A stretch of DNA of 64,000 nucleotides from CAVSUZ01 sp963791885 (GCA_963791885.1 CAWBUL010000008.1:62001-126000), one strand, 5' to 3'; numbered from the stretch's first letter, positions 17,484-26,654 are shown. The notes: generated by a model from the sequence alone, not told the origin. Translations and numbers: made by a program.

Positions 17484-17585
17484 CGGCCCGTGTCCCTCCC
17501 GTTATGAGCGCCACTTTCCTATCACGGCACGGGACGAATCCACAGATTTTATTGGCCTTGCGTTATCAGGTTGACGGAGGACTCG

Positions 17586-17618
17586 GGGTCTCAGGCTGGC
17601 ATGGTCAGCCTGAGACCC
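17586..17618 (-). terminator. Thirteen-bp perfect hairpin downstream of aceA
   Basis: The bases 17586-17598 (gggtctcaggctg) are the exact reverse complement of 17606-17618, with a 7-nt loop. It lies 18 bp after the aceA stop on the minus strand and before the HtrA gene. There is no T-run, but position and perfect stem suggest it ends the aceA transcript. Confidence 0.6.
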
Positions 17619-17635
17619 AACTCTAACCGACCGCT

Positions 17636-19003
17636 CTAATCCCCCGCCGCCCAGGCGTGCCCATGCACCAGCCCATCGTCATATCCATGCTCTGGCGCGC
17701 CACCCTCCGCGGGTTCGAGGAACTGCGCCGTCTCCGTGCTGCCCGCCAGCGCCGTGGTGGAACTCCGCCCGCCCGACGCCGCCATCGCCACCGCGTCGAA
17801 ATACCCGACACCGACCTCGCGCTGGTGCCGCGTGGCCGTGTACCCCTCCGCTTCGGCCGCGAACTCCGCCTGCTGCAGCTCGGAATATGCCGCCATCCCA
17901 CGCTCCCGATACGCACGGGCCAGGGAGAACATGCCGTAATTCAGGCTATGGAACCCGGCCAGTGTGACGAACTGGAATTTATATCCCATGCCGCCGATCG
18001 TCCTCTGGAACGCCTCCATCTGCGCGATCGACAGCTTGCGCGACCAGTTGAAGCTCGGTGAGCAATTATACGCCAGGAGCTTCCCCGGAAACCGCCGGTG
18101 GACGGCATCGGCGAAGCGCTCAGCCTCGTGCAGGTCCGGATCGCTCGTTTCCCACCACAGCAGATCGGCATAGGGCGCAAATGCCAGACCTCGCGCGATC
18201 GCATAATCCAGACCCACACCCGATTTGATGCGGAAGAAGCCTTCCTCGGTCCGCTCGCCCGACAGGAACGGCCGGTCGCGCTCATCCACATCGCTCGTCA
18301 CCAGCTGAGCCGAATATGCGTCGGTGCGACAGAACAGCACGGTCGGCACGCTCTCCACATCCGAAGCCAGCCGCGCCGCGTTCAGCGTGCGGATATGCTG
18401 CGCCATCGGGATCAGCACCTTCCCGCCCAAATGGCCGCACTTCTTCTCCGACGCGAGCTGGTCCTCGAAATGCACGCCGGCGGCGCCCGCCTCGATCATC
18501 GCACGCATCAGCTCATAGGCGTTCAGCGCGCCGCCGAACCCCGCCTCGGCATCCGCTACGATCGGCGCCATCCAATAGGTGTCGTCGGCACACCCTTCGC
18601 TCACCGCAATCTGGTCCGCCCGCCGCAATGCCGCGTTGATCCGCCGCACCACGTTCGGCACCGAATCAACCGGATACAGCGACTGGTCCGGATACATCTG
18701 CCCCGCAGTGTTCGCGTCCGCCGCCACCTGCCAGCCCGACAGATAAATCGCCTTCAGCCCGGCCTTCACCTGCTGCACCGCCTGATTGCCGGTCAGCGCG
18801 CCCAGCGAGGGCACATACGGCTCTGTCCGTATCAGCTCCCGCAGCCGGTTCGCGCCCATCTCTGCCACCGTGTGCCTGATCCGGAACGACCCCGCGAGAC
18901 GCCCGACATCCACGGGCGTGTAGTCCCGCAGGATCGTATCCGTTGCACCGGCGCCGAGTCCCAACCCGTCCGGCTCGCGGCTGATGTCATGTGAAAGAGC
19001 CAT
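17636..19003 (-). CDS. aceA: Isocitrate lyase
   Basis: First enzyme of the glyoxylate bypass: isocitrate to glyoxylate and succinate. The 455-residue protein carries the active-site motif K187-K-C189-G-H191, the metal-binding VADAEAGFGG and YNCSPSFNWSRKL. The ATG at 19003 follows AAGGAGGATCACACA; the open frame continues upstream but has no second RBS. The divergent XRE/acyl-regulator gene at 19134 is the expected controller. The malate synthase gene is not in the window. Confidence 0.96.
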   Translation of the reverse strand: MALSHDISREPDGLGLGAGATDTILRDYTPVDVGRLAGSFRIRHTVAEMGANRLRELIRTEPYVPSLGALTGNQAVQQVKAGLKAIYLSGWQVAADANTAGQMYPDQSLYPVDSVPNVVRRINAALRRADQIAVSEGCADDTYWMAPIVADAEAGFGGALNAYELMRAMIEAGAAGVHFEDQLASEKKCGHLGGKVLIPMAQHIRTLNAARLASDVESVPTVLFCRTDAYSAQLVTSDVDERDRPFLSGERTEEGFFRIKSGVGLDYAIARGLAFAPYADLLWWETSDPDLHEAERFADAVHRRFPGKLLAYNCSPSFNWSRKLSIAQMEAFQRTIGGMGYKFQFVTLAGFHSLNYGMFSLARAYRERGMAAYSELQQAEFAAEAEGYTATRHQREVGVGYFDAVAMAASGGRSSTTALAGSTETAQFLEPAEGGAPEHGYDDGLVHGHAWAAGD

Positions 19004-19029
19004 TGTGTGATCCTCCTTGCGATCGATGG

Positions 19030-19131
19030 GTGAATAATTCACATTGCACCTGCGAAGATCACCCCTGAAACACCGCAATTCACCGCAATGACGTGCGTGG
19101 ATTTACCGCCTCCACCCGTAAAGCAGTAAAG
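19030..19131. promoter_or_regulatory. aceA / regulator divergent control region with palindrome and direct repeats
   Basis: The 130-bp interval between the two divergent starts holds an exact hyphenated palindrome gtgaat-a-attcac (19030-19042), two adjacent 10-bp near-identical direct repeats caccgcaatt/caccgcaatg (19071-19090), and gtaaag repeated twice two bases apart (19118-19131), with an opposed tttac at 19102-19106. RamB-type regulators bind AT-rich half-sites upstream of aceA, so one of these is probably the operator. Which one is not determined. Confidence 0.5.
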
Positions 19132-19133
19132 AA

Positions 19134-20528
19134 TTGACCCGGACCCCTATCGGTCGAACCGTCCGCCGCCTCCGCACCGACCGCGGCCTCTCACAACAGG
19201 CCCTCGCCACCCAGCTTGGCATTTCCGCCAGCTACCTCAACCTGATCGAACACGATCAGCGTGCTGTCACCGCCTCGCTGCTCATCAAGTTCGCCGAGCG
19301 TCTCGGCGTCGAACTTCACGACCTCTCCGGCCGCACGGAACGCGCCCTCGAATCCGGCCTGCGCGAGGCGTTCGCCGATCCGCTCCTCAGCGCGGAAGCG
19401 GTGCCGGAATCCGAACTGACACAACTCGCCGCGGAAACGCCCAACGCCACCCGCGCGATCCTCTCCCTCTACCGCGCCTGGCGCGTCGCGCGCGAAGACG
19501 CTGGCGCCATCGCTCTCCCCACCGGCCGCAAGATCCTGCTCCCCACCGAGGAAGCGCGCGACTTCTTCAACGACGCCTCCAACCACTTCCCGGTCCTGGA
19601 AGCCGAGGCCGAACAGATCGGCGCGGCTCTGGCCGCCTCCCCGCACGAGATGAATCACGCCATTGCCGAGCGCCTCCGGCACAAACACGGCATCTCGGTC
19701 ACCGTCGGCCCTCTCCCCTCCGCCCTCCGCCACTTCGACCCCACCGCCCGCACCCTTCTCCTCTCCGAAGCGCTGCCGCGCGAAAGCCGCGGATTCCAAA
19801 TGGCCTTCCAGCTTGCGTTGCTCGAGGCGCGCGATGCCGTCGAATCCGTCATCACCCGCGCCGCACCGTCGTCGCCCGAAGCCGCGATGCTCATCCGCAT
19901 CGGGCTGCTGAATTACATCGCCGCAGCGATCCTGATGCCCTACGCGCTGTTCCTCTCCTCCGCGCAGGATTTGCGGCACGATGTGGAGTCGCTTGCCGCG
20001 CGCTTTGGCGTATCCTTTGAACAAGTTTGCCAACGATTGTCATCATTGCAGCGGACGGGACTGCGCGGCGTCCCGTTCTTCTTTCTGCGCGTCGATCCCG
20101 CGGGGAATGTGTCCAAGCGCTTTTCCGCCGCGGGCTTTCCTTTCGCCCGCTACGGCGGATCATGCCCGCGCTGGGTGGTCCACACGGCTTTCGCACGGCC
20201 CAACGAAGTGCAGGTGCAGCTTGCGGAATTGCCGGACGGCACCGCCTTCCTGTGCTTCGCCCGCACCGTCAGCGGCCCGGCGCTGCATTATGGCGAGCCG
20301 CGGCCAACCCATGTCGTGGCCATGGGCTGCTCGATCGAGGCTGCGCCGCTCGTGGTCTATGCCGACGGGCTCGACATCGCGCATGGGCGCGTCGGCATCG
20401 GCTTGTCATGCCGTCTCTGCGATCGCCCGAATTGCCGCAGCCGCGCCTTCCCGCCGCTCGAGCATCGCCTCGCGCTGGACCCGATGCTCACCAGCGTCAG
20501 TCCCTGGCGGTTCGAACAACGAAAATAA
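19134..20528 (+). CDS. XRE-family short-chain fatty-acyl regulator (RamB-like)
   Basis: A 464-residue regulator. An XRE helix-turn-helix spans about residues 9-63 (GLSQQALATQLGISASYLNLI), followed by an ImmA/IrrE-like central region and a C-terminal DUF2083-type domain ending with the cysteine motif LSCRLCDRPNCRSRAFP. This architecture is that of RamB/MccR/PrpC2-activating regulators, which sense acyl-CoA and control the glyoxylate and propionate routes. The start is a TTG at 19134 with almost no RBS, close to the gtaaag repeats, so the mRNA may be nearly leaderless. Confidence 0.9.
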   Translation: MTRTPIGRTVRRLRTDRGLSQQALATQLGISASYLNLIEHDQRAVTASLLIKFAERLGVELHDLSGRTERALESGLREAFADPLLSAEAVPESELTQLAAETPNATRAILSLYRAWRVAREDAGAIALPTGRKILLPTEEARDFFNDASNHFPVLEAEAEQIGAALAASPHEMNHAIAERLRHKHGISVTVGPLPSALRHFDPTARTLLLSEALPRESRGFQMAFQLALLEARDAVESVITRAAPSSPEAAMLIRIGLLNYIAAAILMPYALFLSSAQDLRHDVESLAARFGVSFEQVCQRLSSLQRTGLRGVPFFFLRVDPAGNVSKRFSAAGFPFARYGGSCPRWVVHTAFARPNEVQVQLAELPDGTAFLCFARTVSGPALHYGEPRPTHVVAMGCSIEAAPLVVYADGLDIAHGRVGIGLSCRLCDRPNCRSRAFPPLEHRLALDPMLTSVSPWRFEQRK

Positions 20529-20808
20529 CCCACCGCGCCGGGTCATCCGTTGCGCCAACTTTCCACGGGAACAAGGATCGCCGTTCAGCGGCACCTGGAC
20601 AAAATCACCAGCGTATTGCCTTCTTCCGACGAATTAACAGTCCGCTGAGAAACCCTTGTTTTGATGCCGGACGCAATGATTCGGTTTGCGTCAGCAAACG
20701 GAGTGGAAGGGTGGTGCGCAACAGACCAGTTCGGAGAACCATGCTGGGGTTACGTCGGGGCCGCCGTGCGCTATGACTGCGGTGCAAATCTCTGGGCAGG
20801 AAGTCCTC

Positions 20809-21291
20809 ATGGCCGACCTCATCATCATCGCCTACGACACCGAAGCGACAGCAGAAGCCGCACGGAAGAAGCTCCTCGAGCTGCAAAAGGAATATCTCAT
20901 CGAACTTGGCGATGCTGTCGTGGCGGTGCGCCAGCCCGACGGGCATGTGAAGTTGAATCAATTGGTCAGCACGACGGCTGCAGGTGCTGCCTCCGGCGGA
21001 ATGTGGGGTGCCTTGATCGGCCTCCTGTTCCTCAATCCGTTGCTCGGCGCAGCAATTGGCGCAGGAGCTGGCGCCCTTAGGGGCCGATTCACTGATATCG
21101 GCATCGATGACAAATTCATGAAGGATGCCGCGGCGGCATTGACGCCCGGCCAGGCGGCGCTGTGCGTGCTGGTGCGCAAGGTCACGGCCGACAAGGTGAT
21201 GCCCGCCATGGCCAGCTTCGGTGGCAAGGTCCTGCGGACGAACTTGACGAGCGAGCAGGAAGCCAAGCTGCAGGAAGCACTGAAGGCCTGA
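20809..21291 (+). CDS. DUF1269 membrane-associated protein
   Basis: A 160-residue protein. Residues 1-45 form a ferredoxin-like strand/helix segment (ADLIIIAYDTEATAEAARKKL), then a Gly/Ala-rich membrane hairpin at about 57-88 (GAASGGMWGALIGLLF; GAAIGAGAGALRG), then a soluble end. DUF1269 proteins are common stress-associated proteins of unknown function. The ATG at 20809 follows CAGGAAG. The 280 bp upstream hold no gene that I can see. Confidence 0.85.
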   Translation: MADLIIIAYDTEATAEAARKKLLELQKEYLIELGDAVVAVRQPDGHVKLNQLVSTTAAGAASGGMWGALIGLLFLNPLLGAAIGAGAGALRGRFTDIGIDDKFMKDAAAALTPGQAALCVLVRKVTADKVMPAMASFGGKVLRTNLTSEQEAKLQEALKA

Positions 21292-21301
21292 CACCCGGTT
21301 C

Positions 21302-21586
21302 GTCAGGCTGCAACGCGAGATCGAAAGGCTGCACGCGCAGCTCGGGCAGCTGAAAGTTGAGCGCGATTTTTTAGCCAGAGGGTCCGCAAGATGAGCGCGT
21401 CGGACCGCAAAGCGCTGCTCGGGATGGCGTGTTCCAGCGGGTATCGACAGCGACCGCTGGCAAAGGAAATGACCTGGTGATGATGCGTCGGCTCGACGAG
21501 CTGTTCACCGCATAGCCGTTCCTCGGCTCGCGCCGCACGGCAGCGATGTTGCGGCTGGAGGGGCATCGCATCAACCGCAAGCGTGA
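21302..21586 (+). mobile_element. Degenerate IS3-family insertion sequence remnant
   Basis: The end of an OrfA is readable from 21302 (VRLQREIERLHAQLG, KVERDFLARGSAR, then TGA at 21392), followed in ATGA overlap by an OrfB start (MSASDRKALLG) that soon breaks. From about 21477 another piece of OrfB reads MMRRLDELFTA-stop-PFLGSRRTAAMLRLEGHRINRKR, where a TAG replaces the usual Tyr. The DDE catalytic domain is gone. The remaining 300 bp up to the next gene hold nothing I recognise. Confidence 0.8.
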
Positions 21587-21884
21587 CGCCAGTTTGGTCG
21601 TTCATCGGGGAAATACCAGATTGGGTGATTCGACTGTGACCTACGCGATGAGTGCGCGGGCCCTTTGTTGTTCTTGTGCTTGGAGGCCCCTTGCGCCATG
21701 ATCGAGGCACGGGCGGGAGTATGGGGAGCCCCGTCCACAGAGACATCCGAGGGACCTTGACCACCGGCCGGATATACTGGATCGGCTGAGACTAATCGCA
21801 GCCGATGACGCCAAGAAACTACAATTCCAGATAAATGTGTTCCGGCTGAAGGCGGCAAGAGCCTCCCCAAAGGAGGGCCAGGAC

Positions 21885-22175
21885 ATGACACCTGAATTCG
21901 GCTCTAGGTCGTTCATGATCATTAGATCATCCATGATCATTTTCGCTATGACCGTTGGGATGTCCATCTCGACGAACGCAGACACTGTCAAGGTGAACGC
22001 AGAAACTGTCGGGGTGGTGGACAACGCATCAACTAACGGTTCGTTCACCATCGCCCAAACCAACGGGATGAATCGGCGCGGGGACCGCCGGGACACGCGG
22101 CAGGACTGCCGTGGGCAGGAAGGGGTCGTTGGCGCGGACAAGCGCAACTGCAAACAGCAAGCACGGCAGAGCTAG
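21885..22175 (+). CDS. Small secreted basic protein with two cysteines
   Basis: A 96-residue product starting at an ATG behind AAAGGAGGGCCAGGAC. A hydrophobic stretch at residues 10-33 (MIIRSSMIIFAMTVGMSI) probably acts as a signal peptide. The mature end is strongly basic with a small repeat-like pattern NRRGDRRDTRQDCRGQ...GADKRNCKQ. Short proteins with this D/R/C pattern occur in several alphaproteobacteria, with unknown function. Confidence 0.55.
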   Translation: MTPEFGSRSFMIIRSSMIIFAMTVGMSISTNADTVKVNAETVGVVDNASTNGSFTIAQTNGMNRRGDRRDTRQDCRGQEGVVGADKRNCKQQARQS

Positions 22176-22261
22176 CTAGAATAGAATATTGAATAGGGAT
22201 GTGCGACGCGAACTCGGGAGACCGGCAAACTCTCCCGCGTATCAAAGGCGATTGCTTACCC

Positions 22262-23017
22262 TCACACCCCGAGCAGCCGCCCCGCCCCCGACACCGTCTC
22301 CTTCACCCCCGCGAGCCGCAGACAGTGCCACGCCAGCGCATGATCGCTCGACGTCACCGGAATACCCGCCGCGCGCTCCGCCTCTTCCACAACCTCCGTC
22401 AGCCGCAAACTCGTGCACGACACGAACACCGCATCCAGCGCCGTGCTGCGCGCCAGCGCACGCACGCCCTCCACGATCGACTCCGGTGCGATCCGCGCCG
22501 CATCCCGGTCATCCCGCTTGTTGAACGTCCCGAACGCCGCCACCTCCACGCCGCGTTTCGTCAGATACGCCCGCACAGTCTCGTTCACCTCCGGAGCGTA
22601 CGGTGTCAACACGCCGATCCGCCGCGCGCGCAATGCCTCGAATGCCGCGAACGCCGCGGTCACCGGCGTTGTGCATCGCACCTCGGGCCGCACCGACTTG
22701 ATCTGCCGGAACACCTCCTCCTCGCCCAGCTCCATGCTGGCCGACGTGCAGCCGAACGCCACCACGTCCAATCGTGAGCCGGGCAGGATCAGCTTCGTTG
22801 CAGGTGCAATCAATTCCCGCATCGCGCGCAGCGTCTGCGGCGTAATATTCGCATCATTATACAGCCTGCTCTCGTACAGCGCGATCCCAGGCTGACGAAT
22901 CAACTGCCGGAACTCGTGTTCCATCGTCTGGTCCGTCGCCAGCACCAGCAATCCGATCGAGGCCCGCCAGCCGATCCCCTCATCCAGCCGGCACGGAAGC
23001 TCGCCTAGGTCAATCAT
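22262..23017 (-). CDS. Aspartate/glutamate racemase superfamily protein (EutA / maleate isomerase-like)
   Basis: A 251-residue protein with two symmetric cysteine motifs, FGCTSASMELGEE and FVSCTSLRLTE, as in the Asp/Glu racemase, maleate cis-trans isomerase and arylmalonate decarboxylase superfamily; the first motif is close to that of ectoine-utilisation EutA. The ATG at 23017 forms an ATGA overlap with the D-amino-acid dehydrogenase stop, so the two are coupled. Context suggests a racemase or isomerase feeding that dehydrogenase. The exact substrate is open. Confidence 0.75.
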   Translation of the reverse strand: MIDLGELPCRLDEGIGWRASIGLLVLATDQTMEHEFRQLIRQPGIALYESRLYNDANITPQTLRAMRELIAPATKLILPGSRLDVVAFGCTSASMELGEEEVFRQIKSVRPEVRCTTPVTAAFAAFEALRARRIGVLTPYAPEVNETVRAYLTKRGVEVAAFGTFNKRDDRDAARIAPESIVEGVRALARSTALDAVFVSCTSLRLTEVVEEAERAAGIPVTSSDHALAWHCLRLAGVKETVSGAGRLLGV

Positions 23018-24255
23018 AACGCCAATCCCTCCGCAGACATCGCCGGCGTCCGTCCGCCGATCAGGTCCGCCACCATCCGAGCCGTCCCGTGCGACATGGT
23101 CCAGCCGATATGCCCGTGCCCGGTATTGTACCACAGGTTCCGATGCCCCTTGCGCCCGATGATCGGCAGATTGTCGGGAGTCATCGGCCGCAGCCCGGCC
23201 CACATCTCCGCGCGGTCGTAATCGGCCCCGTCCGGATACAACTCCTCCGCGACGCCCTTCATGAATGCGAAGTCGCTCGGCTTGTGGCTCTTGTCCCACC
23301 CGGCGAACTCGGCCGTCGCGGTGACGCGCACCTTGTCTCCCATGCGGGAGATCGCCACCAGATTGTTCTCATCAATCGTGCTCACGGTCGGCGGCGCGCG
23401 ATGGTTTCCCACAGGGATCGTCAGTGAGTACCCCTTGACCGGATAGATCGGCAAGGACACGCCGATCGTCCGCGCCAGCCCCGGGCTCCCGCACCCCAGC
23501 GCCATCACATACGCGTCCGCGGTGAAGTGCCCCGCCGAGGTATCAACGCCCGTCACCGCATCACCCTCGGTACCGATCCGCTCGATCGCAACACCGGTGC
23601 GGATCTCCGCCCCGCGCGCCTCGCAAACCTGCGCCAGCCCCACCGAGAACTTGTTGCAGCTGCCGCTTTCATCTGTCGGAGCATAAATCGCCCCCGCAAT
23701 CCGCTCCGCCATGCCCGACAGAGCCGGCTCGACCTCCAGCAATCCCTGCCGGTCCAGCACCCTAATCTCCTGCCCGTCATCGGCCAGGATCTTCATATGC
23801 GCCACACCGGCATCCAGCGATGCCTGATCACGGTAGAAATACAGGATGCCTCGATCGTTCCGATCGTAATCAATCGCCTCCTGCGCCAATGTGTCGTGCA
23901 GCACCGATTGCGAATACACCGCGATCGCATGCTTGCGCAGCGTGTTGCGCCGCGCCTTCTCGCTCGTGCACTCCGCCAGGAACAGCGCCGACCACGTCCA
24001 CAGCCGCGGATCGAGCGACGGTCGGAATCGCAGCGCCTGGTTCTTCATCACCAGAGAACGAAGCAAAATCATCGGCGCCTTGGGTGAGGACCAGACGAAA
24101 GAATGCCCGGGCGCGATCATGCCGGCATTCCCCCAGCTGGTTTCCTCTGCAATGCCCGCATTGCGCTCCAGCAGCACCACCTCGTGCCCATCGCGCAGAA
24201 GCTGATAGGCGGTGGTCACGCCGACCACGCCGCCGCCCATCACCAGCACCCGCAT
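23014..24255 (-). CDS. dadA: D-amino-acid dehydrogenase (DadA-like FAD oxidoreductase)
   Basis: A 413-residue DAO-superfamily flavoprotein. The N-terminal dinucleotide fold is MRVLVMGGGVVGVTTAYQL, then GIAEETSWGNAGMIAPGHS, characteristic of DadA; the C-terminal FAD segment is LWYNTGHGHIGWTMSHGTA. It oxidises D-amino acids to 2-oxo acids, passing electrons to the respiratory chain. It is the first gene of a two-gene unit with the racemase-like gene. Confidence 0.9.
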   Translation of the reverse strand: MRVLVMGGGVVGVTTAYQLLRDGHEVVLLERNAGIAEETSWGNAGMIAPGHSFVWSSPKAPMILLRSLVMKNQALRFRPSLDPRLWTWSALFLAECTSEKARRNTLRKHAIAVYSQSVLHDTLAQEAIDYDRNDRGILYFYRDQASLDAGVAHMKILADDGQEIRVLDRQGLLEVEPALSGMAERIAGAIYAPTDESGSCNKFSVGLAQVCEARGAEIRTGVAIERIGTEGDAVTGVDTSAGHFTADAYVMALGCGSPGLARTIGVSLPIYPVKGYSLTIPVGNHRAPPTVSTIDENNLVAISRMGDKVRVTATAEFAGWDKSHKPSDFAFMKGVAEELYPDGADYDRAEMWAGLRPMTPDNLPIIGRKGHRNLWYNTGHGHIGWTMSHGTARMVADLIGGRTPAMSAEGLAL

Positions 24256-24316
24256 CGCACTTCCTCCGGCCTTTGTCGCGATCAGGCCGGAGGTTCAGCC
24301 CAGCGTCAATTACCAG

Positions 24317-24416
24317 AAGCGGGATCGCGCGAGGCCGCAGGTCAGAGCGCGTGAATCCCGCTTCCAAACCAAAGCGGGATCGCGCGAGGCCGCAGGTCGG
24401 AGCGCGTGAATCCCGC
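24317..24416. repeat. Two tandem copies of a 46-bp hairpin-ended element
   Basis: Copy 1 (24317-24362) and copy 2 (24372-24416) share aagcgggatcgcgcgagg, ccgcaggtc[a/g]gagcgcg and tgaatcccgc, with a 9-bp spacer. Their ends are inverted (agcgggat... / ...atcccgct), so each can fold into a hairpin. They sit between the convergent-to-nothing ends of two minus-strand genes, just downstream of the FecR-like stop/upstream of dadA. A partial third copy starts at 48789. Confidence 0.75.
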
Positions 24417-24425
24417 GTCCGAACA

Positions 24426-26654
24426 TCAGCGTTCGCCTGGCTTCTTCTCGTGTTCCGCTGGCGCGGGACGCGCGGCCGGCGCCGGACGTGGCGCGGCGGC
24501 GGCATGTATTTCGGGCGCGGGACGCGGAGCCGGAGCGGGACGGGGCGCTGGCGCGGCTGCTCGCTCCACCGGGGCAGGACGCGGCGCTTCATGCACCACG
24601 GCGGGAGCCGGTCGTGGCGCTTCGTGTACCACCGCAGGCGCAGGACGCGGCTCCGGGGCAGCGTGCGGGACTGGAGCCACATGCGCTTCCGGTGCCGCAT
24701 GGACCACCGGCGGGGTTGCCGCTCGGACCGGCGCGTGCACCTCAGGCACCGCGCGCGGCTCGACTCGAGGTGCCGCCTGCGGAACCGCCGGGCGTATGGC
24801 CGCCTCCGCGCGTCCCTGCTCCGCCGGTGCCCGCGGCGCCGCCATCTCCGGCCGCGCCGCCGCCTCAGTGCCTGGCCGCAGAGCGGGAGCAGCAGGCGCG
24901 CCCGGCCGAACGGTGGCCTCGTTCCGCGGGCCAGTGACTTCCGGGCCGCGCGGCGCGGCAATCTCAGGCCGAGCGGCCGCCTCTGCAGGGCCATGCGTAA
25001 TCGGCGGCGGGCCCTCAGCGGCGGCTCCCGGCCCGCGAAGCGCCGGCAACGCATGCTCAGCCACCGCCGGACTCTCGGGCCGCACACCCGGCACGACGCC
25101 CGGCCGGGCAGCCCCAACTGCGGCAGCCGGTGTCGCGCCGCGCAGCGCCGGCGTCACTGGACGCCCGTTCTGAATCGCGACGCGCTGGATGGCAGGACCA
25201 GGTGCCGCCGCCCGAGCCGTCGCCGCATAACCCGCCGGAGGCGCCACTGCGTGTACCTGGCGGGCGACCGCCGGCGTGATCCCCGCTGTCGCGGTCGTCG
25301 GCGGCAGCGGCGATCGCCCCACCACCGGCCGTGCCTGCCTCAGCACCGCCGGGTCAGCCGCACGCGCCACGCCCTGGATCGGCCGCGACGTCGCCATCGC
25401 TGCCGCCGGCACTACCACCGCGGAATGCGCATTGCGGAAATTGTTGATCGCGACGTTATTCACATTGGTGATGTTGGCCACGTTCGTAACCTGCCGCATA
25501 TTCACGTTCCGCACGTAAGTCGGGCTGGCACGGAACCATGGGTGATAAACTTCGCCGGGACCCAGCGGCACCCACCCGACCCTGCCCGAGGACCACAGCG
25601 AGCCCACCGCCGCGCCGACCGCGAACGCAGCACCGATGCCGAAGAACGTCACCAGCGCGGGTGCATAGACCGGATACGCCGGTCCCACCGCCTGCACGCT
25701 CGCCGGGCACCACGCCCAGCGGCCGTCAAGCTGCAGCCACCGTCCGTAATGGAACGGCGCGAAACCCCATGGGTCGTTATCGACCCACGTCCAGCCATAG
25801 GGCTGCACCCACGCCCAATGCCCATCCGTATATGGCTGCCAGCCCGCCGCCACCTGGGGATACCAGACCTGGCCGTATTGCGGCACGTCGCTCCAGGATC
25901 CGTACGCCGATAGATCCTCCCCGCCCGGCATCTGCTCCACCAGCGCCGGCACCTGCTGGGCCGTCGCCGCCGGTTGCTCGCGCGACAGCATATCGTTCAA
26001 AAACGGGTCCCGCTGCGCCGCGACAATCTGCACCTGGAACGTCTGATCGCCGGTAATCACCGCTGCCTGGCCCGGGGCCACATTCGCTTGAACCGCGCCG
26101 CTGACCTGCGCCGCCCCCTCCAACACCGTGATCACCGTCGGATTCTGAGTCGTTCCCGCCGCGATCTCGTACCGTCCCGGCGTGCCGATCGTCACCGTGC
26201 CGCGCGGCGTAGCGATCGTGTAGCTCTCACCCGGCTGCGTGCTCCGCACATGCAGGAACAGCTCGCCCTGCGGCACGGTGAACGAGTACGCGTTGTCCAC
26301 CATCTGCGCGACGTCCAACTCGGTGCCGCCGGCCATCGCAATGAGTGTATTCGCCACCTCGATCCCGGCCAGCGCACCCGGCTCCGTCCACAACCCGTCT
26401 CCCGCGCTCACCGGATAGTTCACCGCGGCCGGACTCCAGCTGTCCTGATCTGCCGTATGAAACGAAACCGACCCCTGCATCCACGCGAGCCGCCCCACCT
26501 GCTCGTTCGGATTGACCTCCGGCCCGGCCTCTTGCACCGGGCCAGGTCCGGCCGGACCGACCTGCGCAAAAGCCGGCGGCACCGCCGGCCCGAACACCAT
26601 CCCGGCAATCGCCAGGCTGGTCAGGCTGGTCACCACAAATTCCTGAACCTTCAT
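24426..26654 (-). CDS. Secreted FecR/DUF6600-type protein with long Pro/Ala-rich tail
   Basis: A 742-residue exported protein (signal peptide 1-30, ending PAFA). A FecR-like beta domain lies at about 53-200 (VGRLAWMQGSVSFHTADQDSW; TPRGTVTIGTPGRYEIAAG). Next comes a Trp/Tyr-rich DUF6600 segment at about 255-320 (WYPQVAAGWQPYTDGHWAW, WTWVDNDPWGFAPFHYGRW). A hydrophobic patch (FFGIGAAFAVGAAVGSLW) follows. The last ~300 residues are low-complexity P/A/R/E/V with near repeats EAPRPAPAVVH. No FecI/FecA partner is nearby. Function is unknown; an envelope or surface-structure role is inferred. Confidence 0.8.
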   Translation of the reverse strand: MKVQEFVVTSLTSLAIAGMVFGPAVPPAFAQVGPAGPGPVQEAGPEVNPNEQVGRLAWMQGSVSFHTADQDSWSPAAVNYPVSAGDGLWTEPGALAGIEVANTLIAMAGGTELDVAQMVDNAYSFTVPQGELFLHVRSTQPGESYTIATPRGTVTIGTPGRYEIAAGTTQNPTVITVLEGAAQVSGAVQANVAPGQAAVITGDQTFQVQIVAAQRDPFLNDMLSREQPAATAQQVPALVEQMPGGEDLSAYGSWSDVPQYGQVWYPQVAAGWQPYTDGHWAWVQPYGWTWVDNDPWGFAPFHYGRWLQLDGRWAWCPASVQAVGPAYPVYAPALVTFFGIGAAFAVGAAVGSLWSSGRVGWVPLGPGEVYHPWFRASPTYVRNVNMRQVTNVANITNVNNVAINNFRNAHSAVVVPAAAMATSRPIQGVARAADPAVLRQARPVVGRSPLPPTTATAGITPAVARQVHAVAPPAGYAATARAAAPGPAIQRVAIQNGRPVTPALRGATPAAAVGAARPGVVPGVRPESPAVAEHALPALRGPGAAAEGPPPITHGPAEAAARPEIAAPRGPEVTGPRNEATVRPGAPAAPALRPGTEAAARPEMAAPRAPAEQGRAEAAIRPAVPQAAPRVEPRAVPEVHAPVRAATPPVVHAAPEAHVAPVPHAAPEPRPAPAVVHEAPRPAPAVVHEAPRPAPVERAAAPAPRPAPAPRPAPEIHAAAAPRPAPAARPAPAEHEKKPGER

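Noticed and set aside
23820..25913. A 697-codon plus-strand open frame
   Set aside because: It is antisense to dadA and the FecR-like gene, extremely rich in Arg and Pro, and has no recognisable domain; long antisense frames are expected in GC-rich DNA.
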